A program made the translations under genes and the position numbers. Shown here piece after piece: positions 15,659 to 26,952 of a stretch of DNA of 64,000 nucleotides. Below the pieces are notes generated by a model that was not told the origin of the DNA, did not search any database, and saw only the letters and a list, made by a program, of their open reading frames with translations. The DNA is from Noviherbaspirillum galbum (GTDB lineage Bacteria; Pseudomonadota; Gammaproteobacteria; Burkholderiales; Burkholderiaceae_D), in assembly GCF_010974945.1 (NCBI RefSeq), contig NZ_JAAIVB010000035.1, forward strand, positions 62,001-126,000, written 5' to 3'. Numbering within the stretch: position 1 is the first letter of the stretch; each line of letters starts with the position of its first letter.

Positions 15659-16366
15659 TCAGGAATCGCGCGTTTCAGGCGCAGGCTTGGGCGGACGGCC
15701 GCGCTTTGCCGGTGCAACCCGCCTCGCCGTTTGCTTTTCGAGCGAACGCATGAACTGGTCGGAACCCAGCGGCCAGCCTTTGCGCAGCGCCTGGTCGAAC
15801 AGGCTGATTTCGGCCTGGCTCATCCCGCTTTCCATGAGGCGCCGGTAACCCGCTTCCCTGTCGAACGGCGTGTTCCCAAGCTGCCAGTACAAGGGATGAT
15901 CGGTAATCAGCGGGTCTTGCCGGATACCGGCGTGGTGGGCATAGCTCGACCAGCGGTACTGGCCGGGCTCGCCGCAGAGGCCGGCGCGAACCGGCGCGGA
16001 TTCGAGGTAGCGGCAGCAATCGAGGAAATACCGGCCGGCGTCGACCAGCGTGGCGCGATACCTGCCCTGCCAGAGGGTGCCGGCACGGCCGTGCCTGGCG
16101 TTGAAATAAGGGACATACTGGCGGCCGAGCCACTGCATCATCTTTCCCAGGCCGGTGGCGTCGGACGGCGTAATCAGCATTTGCACCTGTCCCGGCAGCA
16201 GGACATAGGCGTGCAGCGCCACCCTGAACTGGCGGGAAGCCATCTTGAGCCAGCCGAGGAAGGCGGCATGGTCTTCCTCGTCGCGGAACGCGGACAGCGA
16301 ATCCAGCGCGTCCAGGATGACGTGATGCGGATGGTCGGGGATGACGAGTCGGGGCAGGCGGGCCAT
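15659..16366 (-). CDS. REP-associated tyrosine transposase (RAYT/Y1 type), altered HUH motif
   Basis: 235 residues from the ATG at 16366 (MARLPRLVIP), the usual family start; an upstream in-frame ATG at 16405 lies inside a flanking repeat and is less likely. The Y1_Tnp/TnpA_REP family is clear from HPHHVI (12-17), HAYVLLP (52-58), GRAGTLWQGRYRATLVDAGRYF, RYLESAPVRAGL and WSSYAHHAG. In this family the metal site is an HUH pair within PNHVHLL; here it reads P-G-Q60-V61-Q62-M-L, so both histidines are glutamine, and NPVRAG reads APVRAG. The segment after HHVI that is normally QRGNNR is also changed (LDALDS). The frame is intact, so the gene may be an inactive or repurposed relative. Confidence 0.88.
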   Translation of the reverse strand: MARLPRLVIPDHPHHVILDALDSLSAFRDEEDHAAFLGWLKMASRQFRVALHAYVLLPGQVQMLITPSDATGLGKMMQWLGRQYVPYFNARHGRAGTLWQGRYRATLVDAGRYFLDCCRYLESAPVRAGLCGEPGQYRWSSYAHHAGIRQDPLITDHPLYWQLGNTPFDREAGYRRLMESGMSQAEISLFDQALRKGWPLGSDQFMRSLEKQTARRVAPAKRGRPPKPAPETRDS

Positions 16367-16401
16367 GGAAACGGAGAATGGGAAGCGGCAGGTGGCGGGC
16401 G

Positions 16402-16420
16402 CCACTCTGCCCCCAATTTT
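16402..16420 (-). repeat. Inverted TTGGGG-type repeat, 5' flank of the RAYT gene
   Basis: Minus strand AAAATTGGGGGCAGAGTGG, matching the plus-strand ATTGGGGACAGAGTGAA at 15589-15605 in inverted orientation. It overlaps the alternative upstream start of the transposase. Together the copies bound an element of about 0.88 kb (15541-16420). Confidence 0.55.
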
Positions 16421-16483
16421 ATCGCATGGCTTGCCGGCCCGGAAAGGCCGGCGGCGGAAACCGCCGCGCTCCGTGACGGGCGG

Positions 16484-17989
16484 TCAAAGGCCGCCGCGGT
16501 TCCAGTCGACGTCGGGCTGCTGCCGGTTCTCGAAGGTGCGGACCACGAGCGAGCGCAGCTCGTTGAGCGGTCCGGCGTCCGCCAGCTCCACCTTTGCCAC
16601 CGGCAGGCTGGCGTCCCAGTCTCCGTAGATGAAGCCGATCGGATGGCGATGGACGGTCACCGGCAGGACCATGAAGCTGCGCGCCGTCGGCAAGGCCTCG
16701 CGCCACCAGCGCGGCACCTTGTTGACGAAGGCCGGATCGCGGGCGTTCTCGACGAAGATCATCTTGTTGTTGGCCAGCGCGGCATGGAAGACGTCCGGCT
16801 GGTAGGCGTCGCTGAAGCTCATGCGGCGCATGACGTCTGCGCCGACGTCGCCGAACGACAGCCTGGCGATGTAGGCATGCTTTTCCCGGCTGCGCAGAAA
16901 GGCGATGGACCGGCTGAAGCCGAGGCCCTGGTGCACCGTTTCCAGCGCCATGCCGATCAGCTGGCTGAGCGTCGCGTTGGGCGCCGCGCCGCGCATGTCG
17001 TTGACGCCGCGAGTGAGGATCTGCACCGCATCGGCCGGCTTGCCGGAAGGCGGCAGCGGTTCTGCCTTGTCGTCGGTACGGCGGGAAGAACGCACCAGCA
17101 CCGAGTTCTCCTCGGCGGCGTTGCGCTGGGCCGAATCGACGGCCAGCATGACCTGGCTGGCGTCCATGCCGAGCATGTCGGCGTATTGTCCGGCCAGCGA
17201 CTGCAAGGCGGCCTGGGCGCTCCCGGTTTCGTCGCAGAGGGCGGTTGCGCAGGACGTCGACAGCGTCGAGATCGCCGACAGCCAGTCCGAATGCGCGAGC
17301 GGTTCGGCGACCGGGCGCGGCGGCAGGTCCTGCATGGTGTTCACCACCGTGGCGGGCAAGCCCCATTGGCGGGCGGCGTGCTGTCCAATGTCATGGAACA
17401 GGATACCGAGCACTTCCAGCGCCGCCGCGTCCTCGGTCATCTTCGCCTCGGTGATCAGGGCGTCGATGCGTTGCCAGCGGTCCGGCAGGTAGAAGGTCAC
17501 CAGCATGCGTCCCAGCGAATGCAGCATCGCGCACACCACGGCTTCCTCGGCGTCGCGCGAGGGCGCGGACGAGGCTAGCTGGCGGCCGATATGGCCGGCG
17601 AGCACCGCCTTTTCCATTTCCGCGCGCGCGGCGGCGGAATCGGACGAAGCCGCCGAGAGGCCGTCGATCAGCTTGAGGCCGAGGGCAAGGTGGCCGATGG
17701 TTTCGGTGCCCAGCACGATGACCGCCTTGGAGACGGTATTGATGCCCTGGCCGAAGACCGAGTACATGGCGCTGTTGGCCAGGCGCAGAACCTTCTGCGT
17801 CAGGGCCGGGTCCTGCAGCACGGTCTTGGCCATGTTGAATTCGCGCGCCTCGTCGCCGCGCATGGCGCCGACGATGGTGCTGATCACCTTGGAAAAACCG
17901 GGAAGGTCGCCGCGCTGGCGGATGCGGGACCAGAGCAGCTCCATGGTGGCGGCGCCGGCGGCATTGGTGTTTGGATCGTCCTTGGTCAT
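16484..17989 (-). CDS. HDOD domain signalling protein with C-terminal GAF-like region
   Basis: 501 residues. An HDOD domain (about 20-240) shows LPGFSKVISTI, LQDPALTQKVLRLANSAMY, VSKAVIVLGTETI and AMLHSLGRMLV; HDOD proteins are HD-GYP relatives without phosphodiesterase activity that act in signalling. A linker (about 290-320) leads to a region (about 330-490) with GLGFSRSIAFLR and RSFMVLPVTVHRHPIGFIYGDW that looks like a GAF sensor domain. Its start lies 3 nt from the stop of the GGDEF-EAL gene, so the two form one unit and probably one pathway (inference). The 117-bp gap downstream holds two GC-rich hairpins without a T-run. Confidence 0.9.
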   Translation of the reverse strand: MTKDDPNTNAAGAATMELLWSRIRQRGDLPGFSKVISTIVGAMRGDEAREFNMAKTVLQDPALTQKVLRLANSAMYSVFGQGINTVSKAVIVLGTETIGHLALGLKLIDGLSAASSDSAAARAEMEKAVLAGHIGRQLASSAPSRDAEEAVVCAMLHSLGRMLVTFYLPDRWQRIDALITEAKMTEDAAALEVLGILFHDIGQHAARQWGLPATVVNTMQDLPPRPVAEPLAHSDWLSAISTLSTSCATALCDETGSAQAALQSLAGQYADMLGMDASQVMLAVDSAQRNAAEENSVLVRSSRRTDDKAEPLPPSGKPADAVQILTRGVNDMRGAAPNATLSQLIGMALETVHQGLGFSRSIAFLRSREKHAYIARLSFGDVGADVMRRMSFSDAYQPDVFHAALANNKMIFVENARDPAFVNKVPRWWREALPTARSFMVLPVTVHRHPIGFIYGDWDASLPVAKVELADAGPLNELRSLVVRTFENRQQPDVDWNRGGL

Positions 17990-17992
17990 GTA

Positions 17993-19747
17993 TTACCGGA
18001 TCTCGACGGGTTCGACGTCCGGCACTCCAGGTTTGAGAAGCTGAATGATGTCATTGGGCACGAGGGGCCGGCCGGTGAGGTAACCCTGCACCAGGTTGCA
18101 GCCTTGCTGCGCGAGGAAGTCGAGCTGTTCCTCGTTTTCGACGCCTTCGGCGACGGTATTGAGGTTGAGGTGGTTGGCCAGGCTGAGCACGACGTTGCAG
18201 ATCGCGACATCCTTGACCGAGGCCGGCAGGTCCTTGATGAAGGCGCGGTCGATCTTGAGCGTGGCGATCGGGAAGCGCTTGAGATAGGCCAGCGACGAGT
18301 AGCCGGTGCCGAAATCGTCGATGGCGATGCGCACGTTCCGCGACAGCATCGCGCTGAGCAGGTGCTCCGCATGTTCCGGGTCGGACATGAGGATGCCTTC
18401 GGTGATCTCGAGCAGGAGCTGGTGCGCCTTCAGGCCGGACAGGTTGATGGCCTCGTCGACGATGTCCAGGAACTGGTCGTTGCGGAACTGCCGCGGACTG
18501 ACGTTGACCGACACGTACAGCGGGCGGCCGGCGATGGCCTCGAACTGCTTGATCTGCACGCACGCCGACTTCAGCGCCCAGGCGCCGAGCAGGTTGATCA
18601 GGCCGTTGTTCTCGGCCATGGGAATGAACTGCATCGGCGGCACCATGCCGAGGCCGGGGCGGCTCCAGCGCATCAGCGCCTCGAAGCCCATGATCTGCCG
18701 GCTGCGCGCATCGACGATGGGCTGGTATTGCAGCGAGAACTCGCCGTCGCGGACCGCCTGGAACATGGCGGCCTCCATCGACACGTCATGCTCGGGCTGG
18801 GTGAATTTTTCCTGGCTGTAGACCACGCAGCGCGCCTTGCCGGTCTCCTTGGCGCGGTACATCGCGGTATCGGCATGCGCCAGCAGCTTGACCTCGCTGT
18901 CGCCGTGTTCGGGGAACACCGCCGCGCCGATCGAGGTGCCGACGTAGAGGCTCTGCCCCTGGATCTCGAAGGGCAGCTGGATCATGGAAATCATGCGGCG
19001 CCCGACCATCTGGATCTCGGCTTCCGACACCGCGCCGGGCAGGACCGCGACGAATTCGTCGCCGCCCACGCGCGCCAGGGTATCGACATCGCGCAGGGTA
19101 TCGGCGAAGCGGCTCGCCGCCACCCGCAGCAAGGCGTCGCCCACCGGGTGGCCGAGCGCATCGTTGACCTTCTTGAAGCCGTCGAGGTCCAGCACCAGCA
19201 CCGCGAAGCCGCGGCCGGTGCGGCGCGCCTGCGCGATCGCCATGCGGATCCGGTCGGACAGCAGGGAACGGTTGGGCAATCCGGTCAATGCATCATGCGT
19301 CGCCATGTGGCGCAGGCGCTCCTCGGTCGCCTGCTGGCTCGAGATGTCGCGCCCGACCGCGAGAAGCTCGGCGCTGCCGTCTTCGTTGGCACAGGCCATG
19401 AACTGGATTTCCATCCACAAGGTCTGGCTGGCGGCGAGAATGCGGATGTTGATGCGATGCGGGCTGGGGAAGGACGCCGCCTGGGTGAGGGCCAGCGCAA
19501 TCGCGGAATGGTCGGCCGGCAGGACGATGCTGCTGAAGGGTTTCCCGGCCAGGTCGGCATCCTTGCCGAGCAGGTCGAGGGTGCGCCGGCTCGCGGACAG
19601 GATCTGCCCGTCGTCGCTCAACCGGAAGACGATGTCCCCGGCGGCCTCCATGAGGCTGTCGATCTGCGTTTTGACGGCATCCTGGCGATCGCGGCGTAAG
19701 GAAAACATGTTGGTATTCTTAGTTTTCGGAAGCCGGCTGAAGGCCAT
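17993..19747 (-). CDS. PAS-GGDEF-EAL cyclic di-GMP synthase/phosphodiesterase
   Basis: 584 residues from ATG 19747; the ATG at 19708 (codon 14, MFSLRRDR) is an equally plausible start. A PAS sensor (about 26-140) precedes a GGDEF domain with intact GGDEF at 228-232 and an RxxD inhibitory site (R219-D222) exactly five residues before it. The EAL domain has EAL (356-358), DDFGTGYSS (477-485), KIDRAFIKDL (498-507) and AEGVE (533-537), so both activities could be present. No membrane segment is evident, so it is predicted cytosolic. It is followed directly by the HDOD gene. Confidence 0.95.
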   Translation of the reverse strand: MAFSRLPKTKNTNMFSLRRDRQDAVKTQIDSLMEAAGDIVFRLSDDGQILSASRRTLDLLGKDADLAGKPFSSIVLPADHSAIALALTQAASFPSPHRINIRILAASQTLWMEIQFMACANEDGSAELLAVGRDISSQQATEERLRHMATHDALTGLPNRSLLSDRIRMAIAQARRTGRGFAVLVLDLDGFKKVNDALGHPVGDALLRVAASRFADTLRDVDTLARVGGDEFVAVLPGAVSEAEIQMVGRRMISMIQLPFEIQGQSLYVGTSIGAAVFPEHGDSEVKLLAHADTAMYRAKETGKARCVVYSQEKFTQPEHDVSMEAAMFQAVRDGEFSLQYQPIVDARSRQIMGFEALMRWSRPGLGMVPPMQFIPMAENNGLINLLGAWALKSACVQIKQFEAIAGRPLYVSVNVSPRQFRNDQFLDIVDEAINLSGLKAHQLLLEITEGILMSDPEHAEHLLSAMLSRNVRIAIDDFGTGYSSLAYLKRFPIATLKIDRAFIKDLPASVKDVAICNVVLSLANHLNLNTVAEGVENEEQLDFLAQQGCNLVQGYLTGRPLVPNDIIQLLKPGVPDVEPVEIR

Positions 19748-19956
19748 CCGTCAAGGGTCGCGCAACTGCGACTTGCTATAAATCAAAAACCACAAGCCAT
19801 CTTAGTGCAGAAATTGCTGCGATTGCAAAGAGAAAAAAGAGGGAAAAACACCTGTCCATTCAATTGAAGGCATTTTTGTCTCTTCTCTTCCAGCGAATGT
19901 TCAGCTTTGGAACAAGTTGGCCAAGCCGATTGCCAAGGTGGCAAGCCGGGAGGCGC

Positions 19957-19986
19957 AAAAAAACCCGACGCATGGCCGGGTTTTTT
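19957..19986 (-). terminator. Rho-independent terminator downstream of ssb
   Basis: Minus strand AAAAAACCCGGCCATGCGTCGGGTTTTTTT: a CCCG(G)/CGGG stem flanked by A- and T-runs, so it can also work for the other strand. It lies 50 nt after the ssb stop. The remaining sequence up to the GGDEF-EAL start (19748-19956) is AT-richer; I see nothing else in it. Confidence 0.85.
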
Positions 19987-20036
19987 CATTCAGGTGCGGT
20001 AGCGTGCGTTGGCGAACCGGACGCCCTGGCAAGCGA

Positions 20037-20540
20037 TCAGAACGGAATGTCGTCGTCCATGTCGCTGAAGTTGGGTGCCGGGCGCGAAGCCGGCGCGGCG
20101 CGCGACGCGCCCGCATTGCCGCCGCCCGAGCTTTGGCGAGGCGCGGGTGCGCTGCTGCCGTAGTCGTCATCCATGGGCGCGCCGCCCATGCCGCCGCCCA
20201 TGCCCTGGCGGCTGCCCAGCATCTGCATCGTGTCGGCGATGATCTCGGTGGTGTAGCGCTCGACGCCATCCTTGTCGGTCCACTTGCGGGTCTGCAGGCG
20301 GCCTTCGACGTAGACTTGCGAACCCTTCTTCAGGTACTGGCCGGCGATCTCGGCGAGCTTGCGGTAGAAGGTGATGCGGTGCCATTCGGTCAGTTCCTTC
20401 TTTTCGCCGCTGTTCTTGTCCTTCCAGCTTTCCGTGGTTGCCACCGCGACGTTGGTCACGGCCTCGCCGTTGGCCATGTAGCGGGTTTCGGGATCGCGAC
20501 CCAGGTTGCCGACGATGATGACCTTGTTGACCGATGCCAT
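20037..20540 (-). CDS. ssb: Single-stranded DNA-binding protein
   Basis: 167 residues. The OB fold spans about 1-110 ([20 protein letters not shown], then [34 protein letters not shown]), a Gly/Ala/Pro-rich linker follows, and the acidic tip DMDDDIPF ends the protein, the site that docks repair and replication partners. It lies downstream of the MFS gene on the same strand with a 70-bp gap and has its own terminator. Confidence 0.98.
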   Translation of the reverse strand: MASVNKVIIVGNLGRDPETRYMANGEAVTNVAVATTESWKDKNSGEKKELTEWHRITFYRKLAEIAGQYLKKGSQVYVEGRLQTRKWTDKDGVERYTTEIIADTMQMLGSRQGMGGGMGGAPMDDDYGSSAPAPRQSSGGGNAGASRAAPASRPAPNFSDMDDDIPF

Positions 20541-20610
20541 GTGTTTCTCCTAATGCTGAACTCGAATGATGGTGTGCGATGGGGAGGCGCCGCCTGCGAC
20601 GGGATGGCGG

Positions 20611-21846
20611 TCAGGCCCGCGCCCCGCCTGGCTGGGTGGCGCCGCGGCGCGGCAGGTTCCTCATGCTGGCTGCCATTATAAGCCACACCAGCGTCACCGC
20701 AGCGCACACGGCGAACACGGCGTAGCCGCCGACATGCTGGTTGAGCCAGCCGCCGAGCGCGCCGCCGCAGAACAGGCCGAGGGCCTGCAGGGTGTTGTAC
20801 ACGCCGAGCGCCGAGCCCTTCGCCGCCGGCGGCGCGATGCGCGACACCAGCGAAGGCTGGGACGCCTCCAGGATGTTGAACGCGACGAAGAAGGCCAGCA
20901 GCAGCCCGGCCAGGAACAGCCAGTGCCCGGGCGCATGCAGGAAGACGAAGAAGCCGGCCTGTACCGCCAGCATCAGGCCGATCGCGCCGAGGAAGACCTG
21001 CTTCATCTTGCCCTGCTTCTCGCCGACGAACACCGGCGGCAGCATGAGGATGAAGGATGCCAGAACCACCGGCAGGTAGATCTTCCAGTGGTCGGCCACC
21101 GGGATCCCAGCGAATTTGACCAGGGCCTGCGGCACCACCACGAACATCGCCATCTGCGACAGGTGCAGCACGAACACGCCATAGTTCAGCCGCATGAGCT
21201 CCTTGTCGCGCAGCACCGCGCTGAACGGCACCTTGGGCAGGGCGACCATGCGCGGCGCCGGCGGCACCACGTAGGCCACCACCAGGATTGCCAGCAGCGA
21301 CAGCACGCCGGTCAGGCCGAAGATACCGCCCATGCCGATCACCCGGTACAGCAGCGGCGCGGCGATGAGGGACACGGCGAAGGTGATGCCGATCGATCCG
21401 CCGACCATGGCCATCGCCTTGGTGCGGTGCTCCTCGCGGGTAGCGTCGGCGATGAAGGCGGTGACCGCGGCGGAGATCGCGCCGGCGCCCTGCACCGCGC
21501 GCCCGACGATGACCCATTCCAGGGTGGACGCGAAGGCGGCGATGAACGACCCGAGCGCAAACAGCAGCAGCCCCGCGATGATGACCGGCTTGCGGCCGAA
21601 GCGGTCGGATGCCGCGCCGAAGGGAATCTGCCCGAAGGACTGCGTCAGGCCATACATGCCCATGGCCAGGCCGATCAGCGTGGCGTTGTCGCCGCCGGGC
21701 ATGGAACGCGCATGCACGGCGAAGACGGGAAGGATGAGGAACATGCCCAGCATGCGCAGGGCGAAGATGGAGGCCAGCGAGGCGCTCGAGCGCACCTCCT
21801 GGGGTGTCATGCGGGTGCTTGGCTCGATGGGAACGGTGGTGGACAT
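20611..21846 (-). CDS. MFS transporter, YajR-like
   Basis: 411 residues, twelve predicted membrane helices. It has the MFS loop 2-3 motif GAASDRFGRKPVI and the motif GRAVQGAGAISAAVTAFIAD, and resembles E. coli YajR in RMLGMFLILPVFAVH, YGLTQSFGQIPFG and TREEHRTKAMAMVGG. It lacks the soluble C-terminal YAM domain of E. coli YajR (454 residues). The substrate is unknown. It is divergent from uvrA across a 97-bp gap; no LexA-type CTGT-N8-ACAG box is visible there. Confidence 0.9.
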   Translation of the reverse strand: MSTTVPIEPSTRMTPQEVRSSASLASIFALRMLGMFLILPVFAVHARSMPGGDNATLIGLAMGMYGLTQSFGQIPFGAASDRFGRKPVIIAGLLLFALGSFIAAFASTLEWVIVGRAVQGAGAISAAVTAFIADATREEHRTKAMAMVGGSIGITFAVSLIAAPLLYRVIGMGGIFGLTGVLSLLAILVVAYVVPPAPRMVALPKVPFSAVLRDKELMRLNYGVFVLHLSQMAMFVVVPQALVKFAGIPVADHWKIYLPVVLASFILMLPPVFVGEKQGKMKQVFLGAIGLMLAVQAGFFVFLHAPGHWLFLAGLLLAFFVAFNILEASQPSLVSRIAPPAAKGSALGVYNTLQALGLFCGGALGGWLNQHVGGYAVFAVCAAVTLVWLIMAASMRNLPRRGATQPGGARA

Positions 21847-21943
21847 GCCAGTTTGGACAGACGATCTCGGCCGGACGCGACCGACTTCAAAACCCGTTAT
21901 AGTATCAGGTTGACCGAATCAAACCCCAAGATACCCATCGTTC

Positions 21944-24802
<2,859 letters not shown>

Positions 24803-24807
24803 GCCGC

Positions 24808-25086
24808 ATGGCCAGGCATCTCGTCATTACCGGGAAAGTGCAAGGCGTGGGATATCGCGCTTCGTTCGAATCCGAGGCGCGGCGGCTGGGGTTGTGGGGA
24901 TGGGTGCGCAACCGGACGGACGGCTCGGTGGAAGCGATGGTGGATGGCGAGGCCCGGGCGCTTGAAGCGATTCTCGCGTGGGCGCGGCGCGGGCCGGCTT
25001 CTGCACGGGTGGATGACGTGGTAGTGGAGGAAGTCGGCGACGCGGGTATCACGCCTGGGCGGTTTGATGTGGTGGCGACTGGGTAA
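24808..25086 (+). CDS. Acylphosphatase
   Basis: 92-residue enzyme that hydrolyses carboxyl-phosphate bonds such as that in acetyl phosphate. The family motif [11 protein letters not shown] contains the phosphate-binding Arg17, and [13 protein letters not shown] contains the catalytic Asn35. It begins 5 bp after the uvrA stop and is probably on the same message. Codon use is as in the neighbours. Confidence 0.95.
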   Translation: MARHLVITGKVQGVGYRASFESEARRLGLWGWVRNRTDGSVEAMVDGEARALEAILAWARRGPASARVDDVVVEEVGDAGITPGRFDVVATG

Positions 25087-25137
25087 AAGGTCGCTTCTCC
25101 TCCAGCGCGCTTAGCTCCCCCTCTTTCAGGGCGCTTA

Positions 25138-25288
25138 GCTCCCTCCCTTTCAAGAGGAGGGTTGGGGTGAGGATGGGGTTCCGGCGCGAGCAAAGGACAG
25201 CGTTGATATAACCGGCGAACTTAATGCTGTTCTTTAGGTGCGGCCGACCCCCATCCCCACCCTAACCCTCCCCTTGAAGGGGAGGGAA
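25138..25288 (-). repeat. Long palindromic intergenic repeat, copy B
   Basis: Lies in the gap between the convergent acylphosphatase and hydrolase genes. Ends are CTCCCTTTCAAGAGGAGGG and CCCTCCCCTTGAAGGGGAGGG with the inner GGGTTGGGGTGAGGATGGGG and CCCCCATCCCCACCCTAACCC. The core read on the minus strand holds AAAGAACAGCATTAAGTTCG and later CAACGCTGTCCTTTGCTCG, closely matching copy D. A further CTCCCCCTCTTTCAGGG fragment precedes it at about 25115-25131. Confidence 0.9.
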
Positions 25289-25329
25289 TGCGGCTCGCCT
25301 TCGGCATTGCGCTCATAAGGTCGCGGGAG

Positions 25330-26421
25330 TTACTCCAACCCCCGCAACGGATGCGCATGCCCCGGCCACGGGCTGTCAAAGAACCCCGCCACCATCTCCG
25401 GCGTCACCTCCTCCACCGACCCTGGATTCCACCTCGGCGCATTATCTTTATCCACCACCAGCGCCCGCACGCCCTCCAGCACTTCGCCATGCTCGAAGGT
25501 ACGCCTGACCAGCGTACGCTCCACCCGCAAGCACTCCGCGAGCGACATCGACGCGCCGCGCCGCAATTGCTCCAGCGTCACGCACATCATCAGCGGCGAG
25601 CGCTTGCGCATGATGTCCAGCGTCCTCTGCGCGAAGGGATCGTCATCGCCGGCCAGCGAGGCCATGATGTCCGCCACGGTATCAAAGGCGAAATGCCGGT
25701 CGATGCGCTCGCGTTGCGCGGCAAGGATGCCCTTGCCGGCAGCGCCGGCTTCCCGATGCGGCGCGGCGAATTCGCGAAGGGCCGCGCGGATGTCGGACGC
25801 GTTCGTGCCGTCCAGCAACTCCATCATTGCCGGCAGCCGGTCGGAGGGAACGAAGACATCGGCGAGTCCCGCCGCAATGGCGTCGGCCGCGCCGATGGTT
25901 TCGCCGGTCACGCCGAGATAGGTGCCGATCTGCCCCGGCGCGCGCGACAGGAAGTAGCCGCCGCCGACATCGGGAAACAGGCCGATGTTGACTTCAGGCA
26001 TGGCGATCTTGCTGCGCTCGGTGACGATGCGCAGGCGGTTCGCCTCGCCGCCTTCCGCCACGCCCATGCCGCCGCCCATGACGATGCCGTCCATGATGGC
26101 GACATAAGGCTTGGGATAATGATGGATCAGGTGGTTGAGGGAATACTCTTCGGTGAAGAAGTCTTCCAGCAGCGCGCTGCCGCCCTGCGGCGTCTTCGTG
26201 CCGGCGTCGTGGAAGAAGCGGATGTCGCCACCGGCGCAGAGCGCGCGTTCGCTGGTGCTGCGGATCACGACGGCCTGCACGCCGGCGTCGTCGCGCCAGG
26301 CCAGCAGCGCGGCGGTGATCGCGCGGACCATGTCGAGCGACAGGGAGTTCAGCGCCTTGGGGCGGTCGAGGATGATGTGGGCAATGCGGTTCTTGATCTC
26401 GGTCTTGACGAATGCGGACAT
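25330..26421 (-). CDS. 3-hydroxyisobutyryl-CoA hydrolase-like (enoyl-CoA hydratase superfamily)
   Basis: 363 residues from the ATG at 26421. Crotonase fold with oxyanion-hole segments LCAGGDIRFF (about 61-70) and MDGIVMGGGMG (110-120). MPEVNIGLFPDVGGGYFLSR (141-160), with Glu143 and Asp151, and the ECH_2 C-terminal half (FFDSPWPGH region) fit HIBYL-CoA hydrolase of valine breakdown rather than a simple hydratase. An open frame continues upstream to 26556, but it would start before the hpf terminator, so the internal ATG is chosen; no strong ribosome-binding site is visible. No other valine-pathway gene is nearby. Confidence 0.85.
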   Translation of the reverse strand: MSAFVKTEIKNRIAHIILDRPKALNSLSLDMVRAITAALLAWRDDAGVQAVVIRSTSERALCAGGDIRFFHDAGTKTPQGGSALLEDFFTEEYSLNHLIHHYPKPYVAIMDGIVMGGGMGVAEGGEANRLRIVTERSKIAMPEVNIGLFPDVGGGYFLSRAPGQIGTYLGVTGETIGAADAIAAGLADVFVPSDRLPAMMELLDGTNASDIRAALREFAAPHREAGAAGKGILAAQRERIDRHFAFDTVADIMASLAGDDDPFAQRTLDIMRKRSPLMMCVTLEQLRRGASMSLAECLRVERTLVRRTFEHGEVLEGVRALVVDKDNAPRWNPGSVEEVTPEMVAGFFDSPWPGHAHPLRGLE

Positions 26422-26463
26422 GGGAAGTTTCTGGAGATGGCGACACGCAATTTTAAAGTGCAA

Positions 26464-26490
26464 ACAAAAAGGGCGCATCGCTGCGCCCTT
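26464..26490 (-). terminator. Rho-independent terminator downstream of hpf
   Basis: Minus strand AAGGGCGCAGCGATGCGCCCTTTTTGTTT: a 7-bp GGGCGCA/TGCGCCC stem with a four-base loop and a T-rich tail, 22 nt after the hpf stop. It ends the kdsD-to-hpf operon. Confidence 0.92.
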
Positions 26491-26512
26491 GATGGATGAC
26501 TGCCTTGGTGGA

Positions 26513-26860
26513 TCAGGCGGGAACCTGGGTGTCCGGCATGCGCTTGAGCGTCTCACGCTGGTGGTTCTGCAGCTTGTCCTTGTATTTGATGACCTGACGG
26601 TCGAGCTTGTCGATCAGGGCATCGATCGCGGCGTAGAGGTCTTCCGCGATGCTTTCGACGTGGATGGTGTTGCCACGCAGTCGAAGGTTGATTTCGGCTT
26701 TCTGCCGCTTTTCTTTCTCGGGGAGCTTTTCGACGGCCAGGATGACCGCCACATCAATGACATGATCGAAATGCCTTTTGATTCGCTCCAGCTTGGCCTG
26801 CACGTACTCGCGAATGGCGGGGGTCAGTTCGAGGTGATGTCCACTGATTGTCAGATTCAT
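26513..26860 (-). CDS. hpf: Ribosome hibernation promoting factor, short form
   Basis: 115-residue HPF/RaiA family protein that binds the 30S decoding region and inactivates ribosomes in stationary phase. The fold is shown by [20 protein letters not shown], the basic [15 protein letters not shown] helix and [25 protein letters not shown]. It lacks the long C-terminal dimerisation domain. It lies directly downstream of rpoN, as in many proteobacteria, but ptsN and hprK do not follow. Confidence 0.96.
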   Translation of the reverse strand: MNLTISGHHLELTPAIREYVQAKLERIKRHFDHVIDVAVILAVEKLPEKEKRQKAEINLRLRGNTIHVESIAEDLYAAIDALIDKLDRQVIKYKDKLQNHQRETLKRMPDTQVPA

Positions 26861-26952
26861 ACAGCGCTCCTATATGGGCGTCGCCGGCGGTTCGCGACGT
26901 GTCGCCGATGCGGTCAGAACCACGCCGGGAACACGGCAACAACAACACAAAA

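Noticed and set aside
21847-21943. LexA/SOS box for uvrA
   Set aside because: No CTGT-N8-ACAG in the gap; only a TATAGT-like stretch without a clear -35.
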